Part shown: positions 35,368 to 44,851 of the stretch, piece by piece
Layout: each line of letters opens with the position of its first letter
Numbering within the stretch: position 1 is the first letter of the stretch
Notes under the pieces: model-generated
Database searches by the model: none
Seen by the model: the letters and a program-made list of their open reading frames with translations, nothing else
Told to the model about the DNA's origin: nothing
Assembly: GCA_001275005.1 (NCBI GenBank)
Contig: JWZX01003306.1
Location: 1 to 64,000, forward strand
Source: Chrysochromulina tobinii
Taxonomy: Eukaryota; Haptophyta; Prymnesiales; Chrysochromulinaceae
Reading direction: 5' to 3'
DNA: 64,000 nt
Translations under genes and position numbers: made by a program

Positions 35368-37503
35368 ATGGGTGACGAACCGCCTAATACCTTTGGCGTG
35401 AAGCTCAAGAAGCGAGCCGATGGTGGAGAGCACAAAAAGCGTTCACCCAAAGGCAACGACGAGAAAGCTAAGGCAGAGGCCGAGGCTAAGGCCCGGGCTG
35501 ACTCAGAGGCGGCACCGGCGGCCGCAGCAGCAGCAGCAGAACAGGCTTCGGTTGAGGCGGCAGCGACAGATGCAGCAGCGGCAGAGGAGGCGGCAGCGGC
35601 CGATAAGGCGGCGGCGGTGACGACGGCGTCAGAGAAGACGAGGGCGGCGGAGGAGGCAGCTGTGGCGGATGCAGTGGCGGCGGCGGAGGCGTTCGCACCG
35701 AAGTTGGGACCGGAGGAGTTGGCGGAGGCCACGGCGTTGGCGGCGCAGGAGGCGGCATTCGCAGCGGAGGAGACGGCCGCGGCCGAGATGATCGCGCTGG
35801 CCAAGGCGGTGGCGGCAGAGAAGGCGGCGGCGGCAGAGAAGGCGGCAGCAGAGAAGGCGGCGGCAGAGAAGGCGATAGCCCTCTCTTCGAAGCGGCGGCT
35901 GGTCATCTCGTCGCTGGAGGTGCCCGCTTCGGCACTCTCTTCGAGGACGGCTCGAGCCGAGTCGGCCACAACGCGGGCTGCGAAGGAGAAGGCAGTCGGG
36001 GAGGCGAAGGCGAAGACTGAGTCCTCGAAGGTCATACAGAAGAAACGCGCGCTGATCGGCAAGCAGGTGCAGCTCATCGATGGCCCTCACCTGGGCAAGG
36101 TGGGCACCGTGCGCGACTACAAGGAGGCTGACAGCACATATGAGGTTGCGGTGGGCGCCGAGCGCGTGGTCGGCATCAGCGCGACGGGCCTGCGGCCGAT
36201 CACACCCGCGATCGCCGCGATGCTCGAGCCTCAGGCCAAGACCATTCGCGAGCACCTCATGGGATCACCTTCGAGGACGGACCTGCGCTCGGCGATGAAG
36301 GAAGCCGTGCTCTTCCACCGGGACGGCCGTTTTTTGCATTTTTTCGCGCCGCTGCCCGGGTGCGCCTCCAACGCCGAGGACGAGGCGCGAGGGCTCGTCC
36401 TCGCATTCGCCGCACTTGCTCAGCAGCGGTTGAGCGACGGCGACCAGAAGTGTGATTACGCGCTGCACATCGACCCGGCCTTCCTGGCCAAGGAGCCGTC
36501 GCCCCCGTGGTTCTGCCAGGTCAAGTCGATCTCGAGCAAGGGCATGGCCTTCGCACTCTTCGACAAGTCGGACGATGCGTACGGCCGAAAGACGGGCAAG
36601 CCGCGACGTGAGCTCGGAATCCTCTCGTACTCCTACCCCAAGGACGAGGTGGTGCAATTCCCACTGCCGCTGCAGCTCGTCATCCCGCTCGTGCACGAGG
36701 ACGGGAGCGCCGAGCAGTTCGTGCCCGACGCGCCCGAGCGATCGATGGCCGCCGCGTACCAATCCGGAAACCGATCGAAGCTCCTCACGCTCAACGGGAT
36801 GGCGAACTGCGTCGCGGGCGGCGAGGTGGAGCTGCACCTCGATGACGACGAGCAGGTCTTCGAGGCGAGCGTGTGCGAGCCCGGCCACTGGCGCATCCGG
36901 TACCGACACCCGCTCTCGCCCTGCCAGGCGTGCGCTGTCGCTCTCTCGATCCTTCACAACCCGATGACACAAGGCTTCGACACACTCGCCCCCAAGGCGT
37001 CGGAACTGCCGCCCGAGGCTCTCGCGATCCGCGCAGGGGTGCTCGCTGCGGAGGCGACCGCGGCGCTCGGGCGCGGAGGTTCCTTCAGGGACGCGCACGA
37101 CCGGTATTATAAGCCAACGGCCGACAAGCTCACTGGTGCTCAGGTCAGGGACTTGATAGATTCGTACCCCGGCTCCGCAGAGGATCTGGCCTCCGGCCTG
37201 GCCGATGTGCTCGCCAAGGTGGGCTTGGGCGAGCGCCTCGCAGGGGCCCTCAAGTGGGCCTCCGAACGCAACGTGAGCTCGCTCGACGCGCTGCTCGGCC
37301 TGCTGCTGCTGCAGGAGTCGCAATGGGAGTCGCTGCTCGCGGCCATCGGACCGACCAAATCGTACCATCGCATGCGCATCCAGACGCAGCTCAAGAAGGT
37401 GACTGATATCAAGGTCACCCAGTTCTCGTCGGACATCTACTGGGCCAAATTCGATACCGGGCCGAGCGAGATCGACACTTTCAACGACGACATCGAGGAG
37501 TGA
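35368..37503 (+). CDS. Ala-rich protein with KOW-like segment, unknown
   Basis: 711 residues from the ATG at 35368 (MGDEPPNTFGVKLKKR); an upstream TTG extension is less likely. Residues 20-190 are a low-complexity Ala/Glu/Lys helix (EKAAAEKAAAEKA repeats). At about 240-290 there is a KOW/SH3-like barrel: LIGKQVQLIDGPHLGKVGTVRDYKEADSTYEV. The C-terminal ~400 residues are well-ordered, with no recognised domain, and end in an acidic tail. The FGVKLKK start occurs in some cytoskeletal and actin-associated proteins, but this is weak evidence. Function unknown; the gene itself is well supported by length and composition. Confidence 0.7.
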   Translation: MGDEPPNTFGVKLKKRADGGEHKKRSPKGNDEKAKAEAEAKARADSEAAPAAAAAAAEQASVEAAATDAAAAEEAAAADKAAAVTTASEKTRAAEEAAVADAVAAAEAFAPKLGPEELAEATALAAQEAAFAAEETAAAEMIALAKAVAAEKAAAAEKAAAEKAAAEKAIALSSKRRLVISSLEVPASALSSRTARAESATTRAAKEKAVGEAKAKTESSKVIQKKRALIGKQVQLIDGPHLGKVGTVRDYKEADSTYEVAVGAERVVGISATGLRPITPAIAAMLEPQAKTIREHLMGSPSRTDLRSAMKEAVLFHRDGRFLHFFAPLPGCASNAEDEARGLVLAFAALAQQRLSDGDQKCDYALHIDPAFLAKEPSPPWFCQVKSISSKGMAFALFDKSDDAYGRKTGKPRRELGILSYSYPKDEVVQFPLPLQLVIPLVHEDGSAEQFVPDAPERSMAAAYQSGNRSKLLTLNGMANCVAGGEVELHLDDDEQVFEASVCEPGHWRIRYRHPLSPCQACAVALSILHNPMTQGFDTLAPKASELPPEALAIRAGVLAAEATAALGRGGSFRDAHDRYYKPTADKLTGAQVRDLIDSYPGSAEDLASGLADVLAKVGLGERLAGALKWASERNVSSLDALLGLLLLQESQWESLLAAIGPTKSYHRMRIQTQLKKVTDIKVTQFSSDIYWAKFDTGPSEIDTFNDDIEE

Positions 37504-38591
37504 GAACGCGCCATCAGAAGAAGCCACGATGAGGCTCGCACAACGCACAATAAATCGAACGGAGGCGAGGGCCTATGTAGAAACCAGAATTGAGCGAATG
37601 CACGCCGCGCCGGGAACGTCCGACTCTGCTGCCGGCGCTGGTCTCCACGCTAACGAGGTGTTGGTTTTACCCCGGGCACGGCACACGGAGATCGTACTGG
37701 TAACAACGCGTCTCGCGCGTCGCGGGCATGCTCGCGGGGCTCGAAGAAGTACGAAGAGAAGTACGGAAACCGCGTTCATACAATTCCTAAACAGGTCTCA
37801 GGTGTAGTGATGGGCCCTTATAAGCATGAAAAATAGAAGACCACTCCCCTTTTAGCGTAGCCCCTTTCGCCTTTGCGCTTTGGCGTGGCCGTGGGTCAAC
37901 GGGTTGCGTTTCTGATTCTGTTGGCGTGTTGGGTTTTACTTGTGCCGCTTTAGCTCAATCACTACAATTCACATCCAGACCAGTACGGTATCGGTATCCT
38001 GGTACTACGACCCCCTATCAGCCGCACGTCGAGTACACCCTACTTTGCATTCGATATACCCCGTCCCCGATTTGGCAACTCCGTAGCCGGCATCGCGACG
38101 GTGAACGGAGCTCGCAAACAAGAGTTATCATTCTTCATTCGGTTTCGCACGAATTCATCTTTGAGACAGTAGTCACTGCATCCGATCGCGCGGATCGGAT
38201 TGTCGTATGTCGAACACCCCAACACGACATTGGACATGTCGTACTCGGTCCGGTCCTGGCAGGGTATGCGTAGCTCGAAAAATGTGCTATGTTTACGTAA
38301 GACGCCTCATCGACGTGAGAGTTTCACGCTATCTCCGGGGGCGCGCGATCCGATTACGATAGTAAAGAAACACAACGTGGGGCACTGGTTGTGGAAAGCA
38401 TAGTTCTAAACTGTAGAAATGGCATCGTCCGATGCTCTCTCGGTCCCGCGGGCCTCGCCGCGGACCAACCCGAAGCCTGACTCGCGTCCAACATGGTAGC
38501 GTCTATCGTGACTGGTAGTACTTCGCGCACCTGTGCCTCTGTCAGCTGTGTGACTGCAGACTCGAGGCTGGCACGTGACAGTGCGGTGAAC
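37504..38591. other. Long intergenic stretch, nothing recognised
   Basis: About 1.1 kb between convergent genes. Only short frames without domain features are present, with modest A/T-rich patches. No tRNA, no clear repeat and no transposon remnant could be identified by eye. Confidence 0.5.
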
Positions 38592-41500
38592 TCACCGGCT
38601 CTGCGATGGATGGCTCCTCACTGCCCGCTCGCGTGGAGTCCGCCCTGTGTAGTTGCGTGGCGTCGCACCGCGAGACCATACAGCATTTGGCCCGAAGGGA
38701 CTCGTGTGAGTCGGGCGCTCAGCTCCTGAGTGACACGATTGCTCCGATGCGCTAGCTCCGCGCGCAGAGCGAGGTCCGGACGCCCGCGAGCGCGAGGTGA
38801 GCTGCATCGCCCGCTCGACCGAATGCTCGAATGTGGAGGTGGGCATCGTGATGGATGGCGACGACAGTGGCGGCGCTGGAGGCGGGGGCTCCACAGGTGA
38901 TCGCGATCGCACTGGCGATGCCGAGGAGTCCTTTTGCTTAGGCTTGGAAGCAAGAATGTGGCGTGCAGCGTCGATGACGCTGTCGTCCCGAATATCGAAG
39001 GCCTGAGCGCGGCTCGCAGACCAAACCATGTGCTCGGGTAAAGGACGCCGGCCTGACGCAAGCGCTTGCAGGAGGCCAAGGTGTGCTTCCTCCGCAGGCG
39101 ACGTTGGCCGAGGTGGAGATGCATTAGCACTTGGGGGCGAGGTTGATGGAACCGATTCTCTCGCTGATGAGGTAGTCTTCGGTACCAATGGGATGCCGTG
39201 CCGAATGGATCCGACGCCAATCCTGCTGCTGAACTCTGGGTCTGTCTTTGCCCACGGCACGATGTCGTTACCATCATCTGTATGAGCCGCTTGTCGCGTC
39301 CTAGAGAGTTGTCGTTTCTCCTCCATGGCGGCGCGGCGCTCCTTTGCCGCCTGCTGCTCCGAAGCACGCTGCTGTTTGGCCACTTCCGCTGCAGACAAGA
39401 CGAACGCAGCCGGCGCAGGAGGCATCGCAGCGGCCAGCGCAGCATATCGAGATGCTAACCCTCCCATTCCAGCAATGCCACGCCCGGAAGGCTCAGAAAC
39501 GCTCAGGGCGTTGGAGGCCGCCGCAAAGCTCAGATCTCTGGCAGCATCAGCTACTGCGCCGCTGCAAGCGGTAGCCGGGCGCACCGATGGGGGCTTTACG
39601 ACTGTCGGGCTGACAACCTGAGCAGCCTGAGCAGTCTGAGGACCGTGGCCAGGTCCAGGTTCTGAGGCAAGGCCCCATGCAAACTGACACGAGATGGGCA
39701 ACTCGTCAACGGCTGAAGGCTTCGAAGATGCCATGAAGGGTGTTCGGCTCGGCTCATCGGGTGTTCGGCTCCGCTCATCACATTGTCCGTTGGAATGGCA
39801 TGCATGGCCTTCTCCTGAAGGTCGCCGAGATGAAGTTATACGCGGCGTATTTCCCTTCGGCCACAATGAGTCTCCAAAGGGGCTGACGTGCTTCGTTCGA
39901 GACTGCGGTGGAGATTCAGGAGGCGATGGCGATGGCAGTCGCTCAGAATTCTCTGGATGCTGCTGAGGCTCCTCTGGCAGCTGCGGGGTTTCCTCTAGGT
40001 CTTGAGGCACCTGTTTCTCCTCCTGCAAGTCTGGACCCTGCAAGTCTGGAGCCGCCGGCACCGCTGCTAGTGTACGCACAGCTGCTGGTGCAGACGCTGC
40101 TGCTAGTGCGTGCGCTGCTGACGCAGGCGCCGCTACTTTCACCGGGCCCGGGCCGCGCAACATCTTGAGAAACTCGCTCATAGAGATCCTCCCCGACTGA
40201 TTCGTATCAAACTCCTTGAAAAAGTACTTGAATATCATCCGGATGGGGCGGGATCACGTTCTGCTCGCAGCAAACCAAGTTGATGAGCGTTGCCAGCTCG
40301 CGCAGCTCGATTTTGCCGTTGTGGTTTGCATCCGCTTGAGTGAATACTACGGTGGTGCGCTTGAGGTGCTCACGGAGCCAATGCCTCATTAATGCTCGTC
40401 CATCGCCACCAGAAAAGACTATCGTTTGAGGAGCCAGGGCAACGTCGACGATGTGCACGCGCTCATGTCCCGTGGGCGTACGAGGAGCAGGAGCGCGTGC
40501 GGAACTACGTGAGGAGTTTGACGAATTGCGCGCCGAGCTCACGCGCGACGAATGTGGTTGGGTTGGGGGGGCTTCATTCGGAGTAGGGCCAAGGGAAGCT
40601 TCTGCGTCGCCCTGCAGGTCGGGTGATGGGGCGTTCGTGGATGCTTCGGCAAGCGCCAGTGCAGATGCATCGGCAGGAGCCGCAGCCGGAGCTGGCGTCA
40701 CCACAGTTGCTGGAGGTGGCTGACGGCGAGGCCAGACACCTTCTCGATACTCGCCGGGGACTCGCCGTGCACTCTTTGGCCGATACGCATACGTCTCTCT
40801 TCCCGATGGCGAGGTAGGCCACACAATGCCTGAGGCGGAGGGCGCGGAGCGTGCGCGCGGAGTTTGCGATGTGGCTCGAGCACTTGCGACCGGTGCAGCC
40901 GTGTCACGTGAGCTCGAATGCCCGAAACGGGCGCTCGTAGTAGCCGAGTTTGGCGCAGAAAAGCGGGAGCTGGCATCGCCGAGACGAGCACTGCCGGGCG
41001 CATTGGGCCAATATGCCGAAGAGGGCGACACGCCCTCCACAAGGGGAAGCTTCTTCGCCTCCTCTGCAGGCTGAAAAGGAGACTCGCCACGCGCGCTAGC
41101 CTGTCGAGCACTCTTTGGACGTGGCGTGTTTCCCCGGGAGCTGAGGCTACGTGCAGAAGTTCCGCCGCCTCCCACAAGTGCGCGTGCACTCGGTAAATCA
41201 TTCGCAGAATGCGTCGTGCTGCGCGGCGGACAGAGTTTCAACACGCTGGGAGCGTTCAGCAGAAGGGCCGTCGCCTTCTTCAACGGAGCCGCTTGAATGT
41301 CTGCTTCGAGCATTTCGCACAACGTGACTGCAGCGGTGTTCGCGGCCTCGGATCCTGAGCCGTGCCCCAGCGCCCTCACTAGCAGAGGAATCGCACCCAC
41401 GTCCTGAATGGCACGTCGATTCTCGGGACTTGATGCAGCAAGGTTGCCAAGTGCACGAACAACAAATTCCTCGAGCTGGTAGCTGTGCGGGCCGGCCGAG

Positions 41501-41862
41501 TTGCTCAGTAATGCTGTCAGCGCAACGATTCCGTGAGCTTTTCGAATTTCATCACAGCAACGAGCACTCAGAGCTAGCCATGCGATGGCTTCGATGGCCA
41601 GCAGCAACGTGGCCTTCGGAATAGATGTGTGAAGTAAGCTCACAATTGGTAGGATCGCACCGGCTTCGCTGAGTGCTTCACGGCGCTCGTTACTCACGAC
41701 GTCTATGCGCTTTGCCAGCTCACAGATATGCTCCACCCAATTATGGAGCATGGTCGCCGGCTTGACACCCTCCAATACTTTGAAGCTGAGCACCTTGGTC
41801 GTTGCCCTCTCATCGCAATGTGCTACTGAGGCCGCAGGAGCAGGAGTCGGTGCTATTGTCAT
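38592..41862 (-). CDS. ARM-repeat and EF-hand protein split by a one-base frame change
   Basis: Two overlapping frames on the minus strand make one protein: 41862-40207 (551 residues, ATG at 41862) and 40238-38592 (548 residues). The first has armadillo-like helices (about 30-200) and, near its end, EF-hand 1 (FTQADANHNGKIELRELATL). The second begins within EF-hand 2 (KEFDTNQSGRISMSEFLKML). Removing one base from the A5 run at 40219-40223 (T5 on the coding strand) would join them as IQVLF-KEFD, the normal EF-hand pair spacing. Either the run is miscounted, or the gene is broken, or +1 slippage occurs. Downstream is Ser/Pro/Ala-rich with recurring SPFG..W..G.TPR motifs. It is probably a Ca2+-binding cytoskeletal or ciliary protein. 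Confidence 0.75.
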
Positions 41863-42120
41863 CTTGATCGCACGTACTTAAAGTCACCGCGCATTAAGTC
41901 CCAGCGTCACTGGACCAGCCCGATCGCCAAGAAGAGGGAGGAAACGAGAGCAAAAGTTTGGGCGATTTCGTTTCAAGTGCAAAATTTCCTGTATTTGGAA
42001 ACCAAGAACCGCATCGAGTCCTAATCAAGACACTTCATACTTCCTTCTTTAACTCATTGTGAACGGGGGACTCAGTTAGTTTCGGGCCGAGGGGAAAAAA
42101 CTACCGTAATAGAGTCGCAA

Positions 42121-43803
42121 ATGTCAGGCCGTGTTGATCGCTGGCTGCCAAGGGCTGCCGCAGATGCTGCCCGTGAGGTCTTAGCCGCGCGTGAGATCGC
42201 ATCCGCTTCGACCGAGATCGAGATCGAATCGGCCACAAAGGCACCGCCAACATTTGGTAGACGCTTTACAATTTCATTGCTCTGCGCCACAGCTGCTGCC
42301 ATCTCATACGCACAAAGGTATGGAATCGCCATTGCGATTGTGCGGATGCAGTCGCGCCTGAACTGGAGCCGCTCCATCCAAGGACAGATACTCGCGTCCT
42401 TCTTCCTCGGGTACATGGTGGCGCAGCTGCCGGCAGGCTGGGCAGCCGCGAGATATGGCGCTCGAATAACGGTGCTAGCCTCGCTGCTATGTGGCTCCAT
42501 CATCAGTATTGCTTTGCCGCCCGCTGCGCTCATACATCCGTGGCTGGTGATGCTCCTGCGCCTGCTCCACGGGCTGGCACAAGGGGTGTTATTTCCGGGC
42601 TTCGCAGCGCTCTGGTCCATGTGGGCGCCGCCGTTAGAACGCTCGCAGCTGGACGGCATCCCTCGCGCCGGTGGCTTCTTCGGGGCGATGCTCTGCAACG
42701 CCTTGGCCGGCACGCAATGTGATCTGTTGGTAGGTGTACCTCTCATCGGCGATTGGTCTGGCGTGTTCACCGCGTGGGGATTGATCGGGCTCGCCTTCTC
42801 CATCGTATGGTGGCGGCACGTCGAGGACTCGCCGGCAATGGACCGCACCTGCTCCGCTGCCGAGGCGGCATTTATTGCCCAGGAGATTCGTGCGCACATG
42901 GACTCCTCGAGTGCCACGTGCGACTCATCCGACACGGCTCTCAGCGCTGGTCGTGCGGAAACGAGCGCTCAGAACGATGCCGAGACGAGCGCGCGCAGAC
43001 TATACGGACACATCTTCAGGTCATCTGCGTGCTGGGCCATCTGCCTTGCGCACACCGCGGGCGATATCGGCCTCTACGTCCTCGACGACGGGCTGCCACC
43101 CTACCTGCGGGATGTTAAGGGCGTCGAGCTCTCACAGATAGGACTGATGCTCGCATTGCCGGGGTTGCTCAAGCCCTGCATAATCTTGCTCTCTGCGTCA
43201 CTGGCCGACCGACTGCGCCGCCGCTTTCGCACGCTGCACGTACGCAAGGCGATTACCATTGGCGCTTTCATCCCTCAGATTGGGTTCTTATTCGCCCTAG
43301 CCACCGGCCTGCTTGTCGAGCCGAAGACTATCGGGGTTGCCATGGTCATCATCCTGCCGCTCGGAATGGCTGCTAATGGAGGCGGCTACGCCGTGAACCA
43401 CCTCGACATCGCGCCTACAATCGCATCGCTCGTGTTGGCTTTCTATAATACGGGGGGGCAGGTGGCTGGCTGGATGGCACCATGGGCCATCGGAGTGCTC
43501 ACGGCTTATCCAGACGGCCAGAGCCGTGAGCAGCACCTGACATCAACCTGCGCGTGTGCTCCCAGCAGCGCATGGGTGGAGCAGATGGATGACGAATGGC
43601 GCATCGTCTTCGGGCTTGGTGGCCTTCTGCAGGCGGCGGGCGGTCTCGCCTTTCTCGCGCTCGCGTCGGACCGCGTGCAACCGTGGGTGCCGCGCACGAC
43701 GCTCAAAACGGCGCGCGAATCTCTGTCGAGGGGCGCTTACGTGAGTACCACGACCAGCAGTTTGCAAGAGGACACGGTGGGTACGGGGTACTTACTTAAG
43801 TGA
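42121..43803 (+). CDS. MFS transporter, SLC17-like (organic anion/phosphate)
   Basis: 560 residues from the ATG at 42121. After a ~50-residue hydrophilic start, about 12 membrane helices follow. SLC17/MFS landmarks: SYAQRYGIAIAIVRM in TM1, WSRSIQGQILASFFLGYMVAQLPAGWAAARYGAR (TM2 plus the loop 2-3 motif, G-x-x-A-x-R-x-G-x-R), and LLRLLHGLAQGVLFPGFAALWSMWAPPLERSQLDGI, which matches the SLC17 R..G..EG..FP....W.P..ER signature. The central loop (about 265-300) is hydrophilic. Family members carry phosphate, organic anions or nucleotides; in plants ANTR proteins do this in the plastid envelope. Substrate unknown. Head-to-head with the ARM/EF-hand gene (258 bp). Confidence 0.82.
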   Translation: MSGRVDRWLPRAAADAAREVLAAREIASASTEIEIESATKAPPTFGRRFTISLLCATAAAISYAQRYGIAIAIVRMQSRLNWSRSIQGQILASFFLGYMVAQLPAGWAAARYGARITVLASLLCGSIISIALPPAALIHPWLVMLLRLLHGLAQGVLFPGFAALWSMWAPPLERSQLDGIPRAGGFFGAMLCNALAGTQCDLLVGVPLIGDWSGVFTAWGLIGLAFSIVWWRHVEDSPAMDRTCSAAEAAFIAQEIRAHMDSSSATCDSSDTALSAGRAETSAQNDAETSARRLYGHIFRSSACWAICLAHTAGDIGLYVLDDGLPPYLRDVKGVELSQIGLMLALPGLLKPCIILLSASLADRLRRRFRTLHVRKAITIGAFIPQIGFLFALATGLLVEPKTIGVAMVIILPLGMAANGGGYAVNHLDIAPTIASLVLAFYNTGGQVAGWMAPWAIGVLTAYPDGQSREQHLTSTCACAPSSAWVEQMDDEWRIVFGLGGLLQAAGGLAFLALASDRVQPWVPRTTLKTARESLSRGAYVSTTTSSLQEDTVGTGYLLK

Positions 43804-43947
43804 CGAATATTTGAAAGGGACGAAGCCGTCTGTGGAAAAGGGCTACCGCGGAACTAACCGCATATCCCGGCATTATCAACCATTCGCATAACCCGCATCA
43901 TGGATTTTTATCCCTCACTACTGTCTACATGGTAGTATACACGGAGA

Positions 43948-44529
43948 TCAGAGAGCCGACTGCAGAGGGACCTCTTTTGCACGCATTGCATCACGGGCCT
44001 GCCTTGCGGAGGCGCGACCCTTGCCAAGCATGCAGCGCTCGAGGTGCGGCGCGTATCGATTCGCGGTGAGCGAGGTGCCGCAGTTGGTGCAGATGATCGT
44101 CTCCGCGGCAGCCGCCTGCTTCGTAAGCCTGTTACCAAAGACGTCGGCGCCCGGCCCTGCTGCGGCGCCTGGAGCCAATGCCTTCTGTGCAGCAGAGCGT
44201 TCCGCTGAAATTTTCGCAGCCTCTTCGGAAAGGAGAGCGAACAGTGGCTTCGAGACCTTCTCGTCGCCGTTGGGTAGCGTGCCGCGCGCGCCTTCGAGCA
44301 GTGCCTTGACCTCCTCACTGCAGGTGACCACACCGCCAGCGACGAGCAGTGCCTCCTCGGCAACTTCTTTGGCGAGATCCTGTACGAGGGCATCCGCGGT
44401 GTGCACGCACTCGAGCGAGAGCGGATGAAGCTGCGACACGCTCTGCAGCGCGTGTAGGCGTCTACGTTTATTCGCGTCCATGTACATCCTGCTCGACTCG
44501 GCTTGATCAATCTTGTTGGTGTGAATCAT
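43948..44529 (-). CDS. Sgf11-like SAGA deubiquitinase-module subunit
   Basis: 193 residues from the ATG at 44529; the open frame reaches 44664, but the extension is low-complexity and lies in repeat sequence. The C-terminus has the Sgf11/ATXN7L3 zinc finger: CTNCGTSLTANRYAPHLERC followed by LGKGRASARQAR, the C-x2-C...H-x3-C arrangement with the basic arm that contacts nucleosomal H2A/H2B in the SAGA deubiquitinase module. The N-terminal helix VHTADALVQDLAKEVAEEAL is the part that packs with Sus1/Ubp8 partners in yeast. The middle is Ala-rich. Nuclear chromatin function is likely. The start codon falls inside a repeated sequence (44527-44568). Confidence 0.8.
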   Translation of the reverse strand: MIHTNKIDQAESSRMYMDANKRRRLHALQSVSQLHPLSLECVHTADALVQDLAKEVAEEALLVAGGVVTCSEEVKALLEGARGTLPNGDEKVSKPLFALLSEEAAKISAERSAAQKALAPGAAAGPGADVFGNRLTKQAAAAETIICTNCGTSLTANRYAPHLERCMLGKGRASARQARDAMRAKEVPLQSAL

Positions 44530-44791
44530 CGTCCCGGTAAAAAGACACCGGGGGGAGCCGGGACACACACGGGACACACGGGACACGCGGACGCACAAAG
44601 GCACTCGGACCACACAGACGAACCTCACAACCATCCAAACCCACCAACAACACACACCCCGCACGTCAGCGCGACGACCGAAGCCGCGGCCAGCTCAACA
44701 GCCGCAGGCCCGGAGCCGACCGCACCCCGCGGCCGACTCAGAAGAGGCCATCATCGTACCGGTAAAAAGACACCGGGGGAGCCGGGACACA
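44527..44791 (+). repeat. Direct ~40 bp repeats flanking ~185 bp, with hairpin
   Basis: Copies at 44527-44568 and 44752-44791 both read CATCGT.CCGGTAAAAAGACACCGGGG and then GAGCCGGGACACAC. Inside each, CCGGT and ACCGG are inverted around AAAAAGAC and can form a short stem-loop. The segment between them includes dispersed cassette A copy 2. The first copy covers the Sgf11 start codon. Confidence 0.8.
44533..44694 (-). repeat. Dispersed cassette A, copy 2, upstream of the Sgf11-like gene
   Basis: Matches 32591-32726 in order and orientation: GTAAAAAGACAC, a CGGG-rich block, GGCACTCGGACCACACAGACGAACCTCACAACC in part, AACCCACCA and CGACGACCGAAGCCGCGGCC in part. It lies directly 5' of the gene, as copy 1 does. 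Confidence 0.6.
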
Positions 44792-44851
44792 CCGGTACTA
44801 ACCAACTCCGCCCCCCCTCTACTACTTGTGCCCCCAAAACACATTAAATGG

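Noticed and set aside
36265-37548. Minus-strand 427-codon frame opposite the Ala-rich gene
   Set aside because: Arg/Leu/Val-rich composition and no motif; the plus-strand protein is continuous and ordered.
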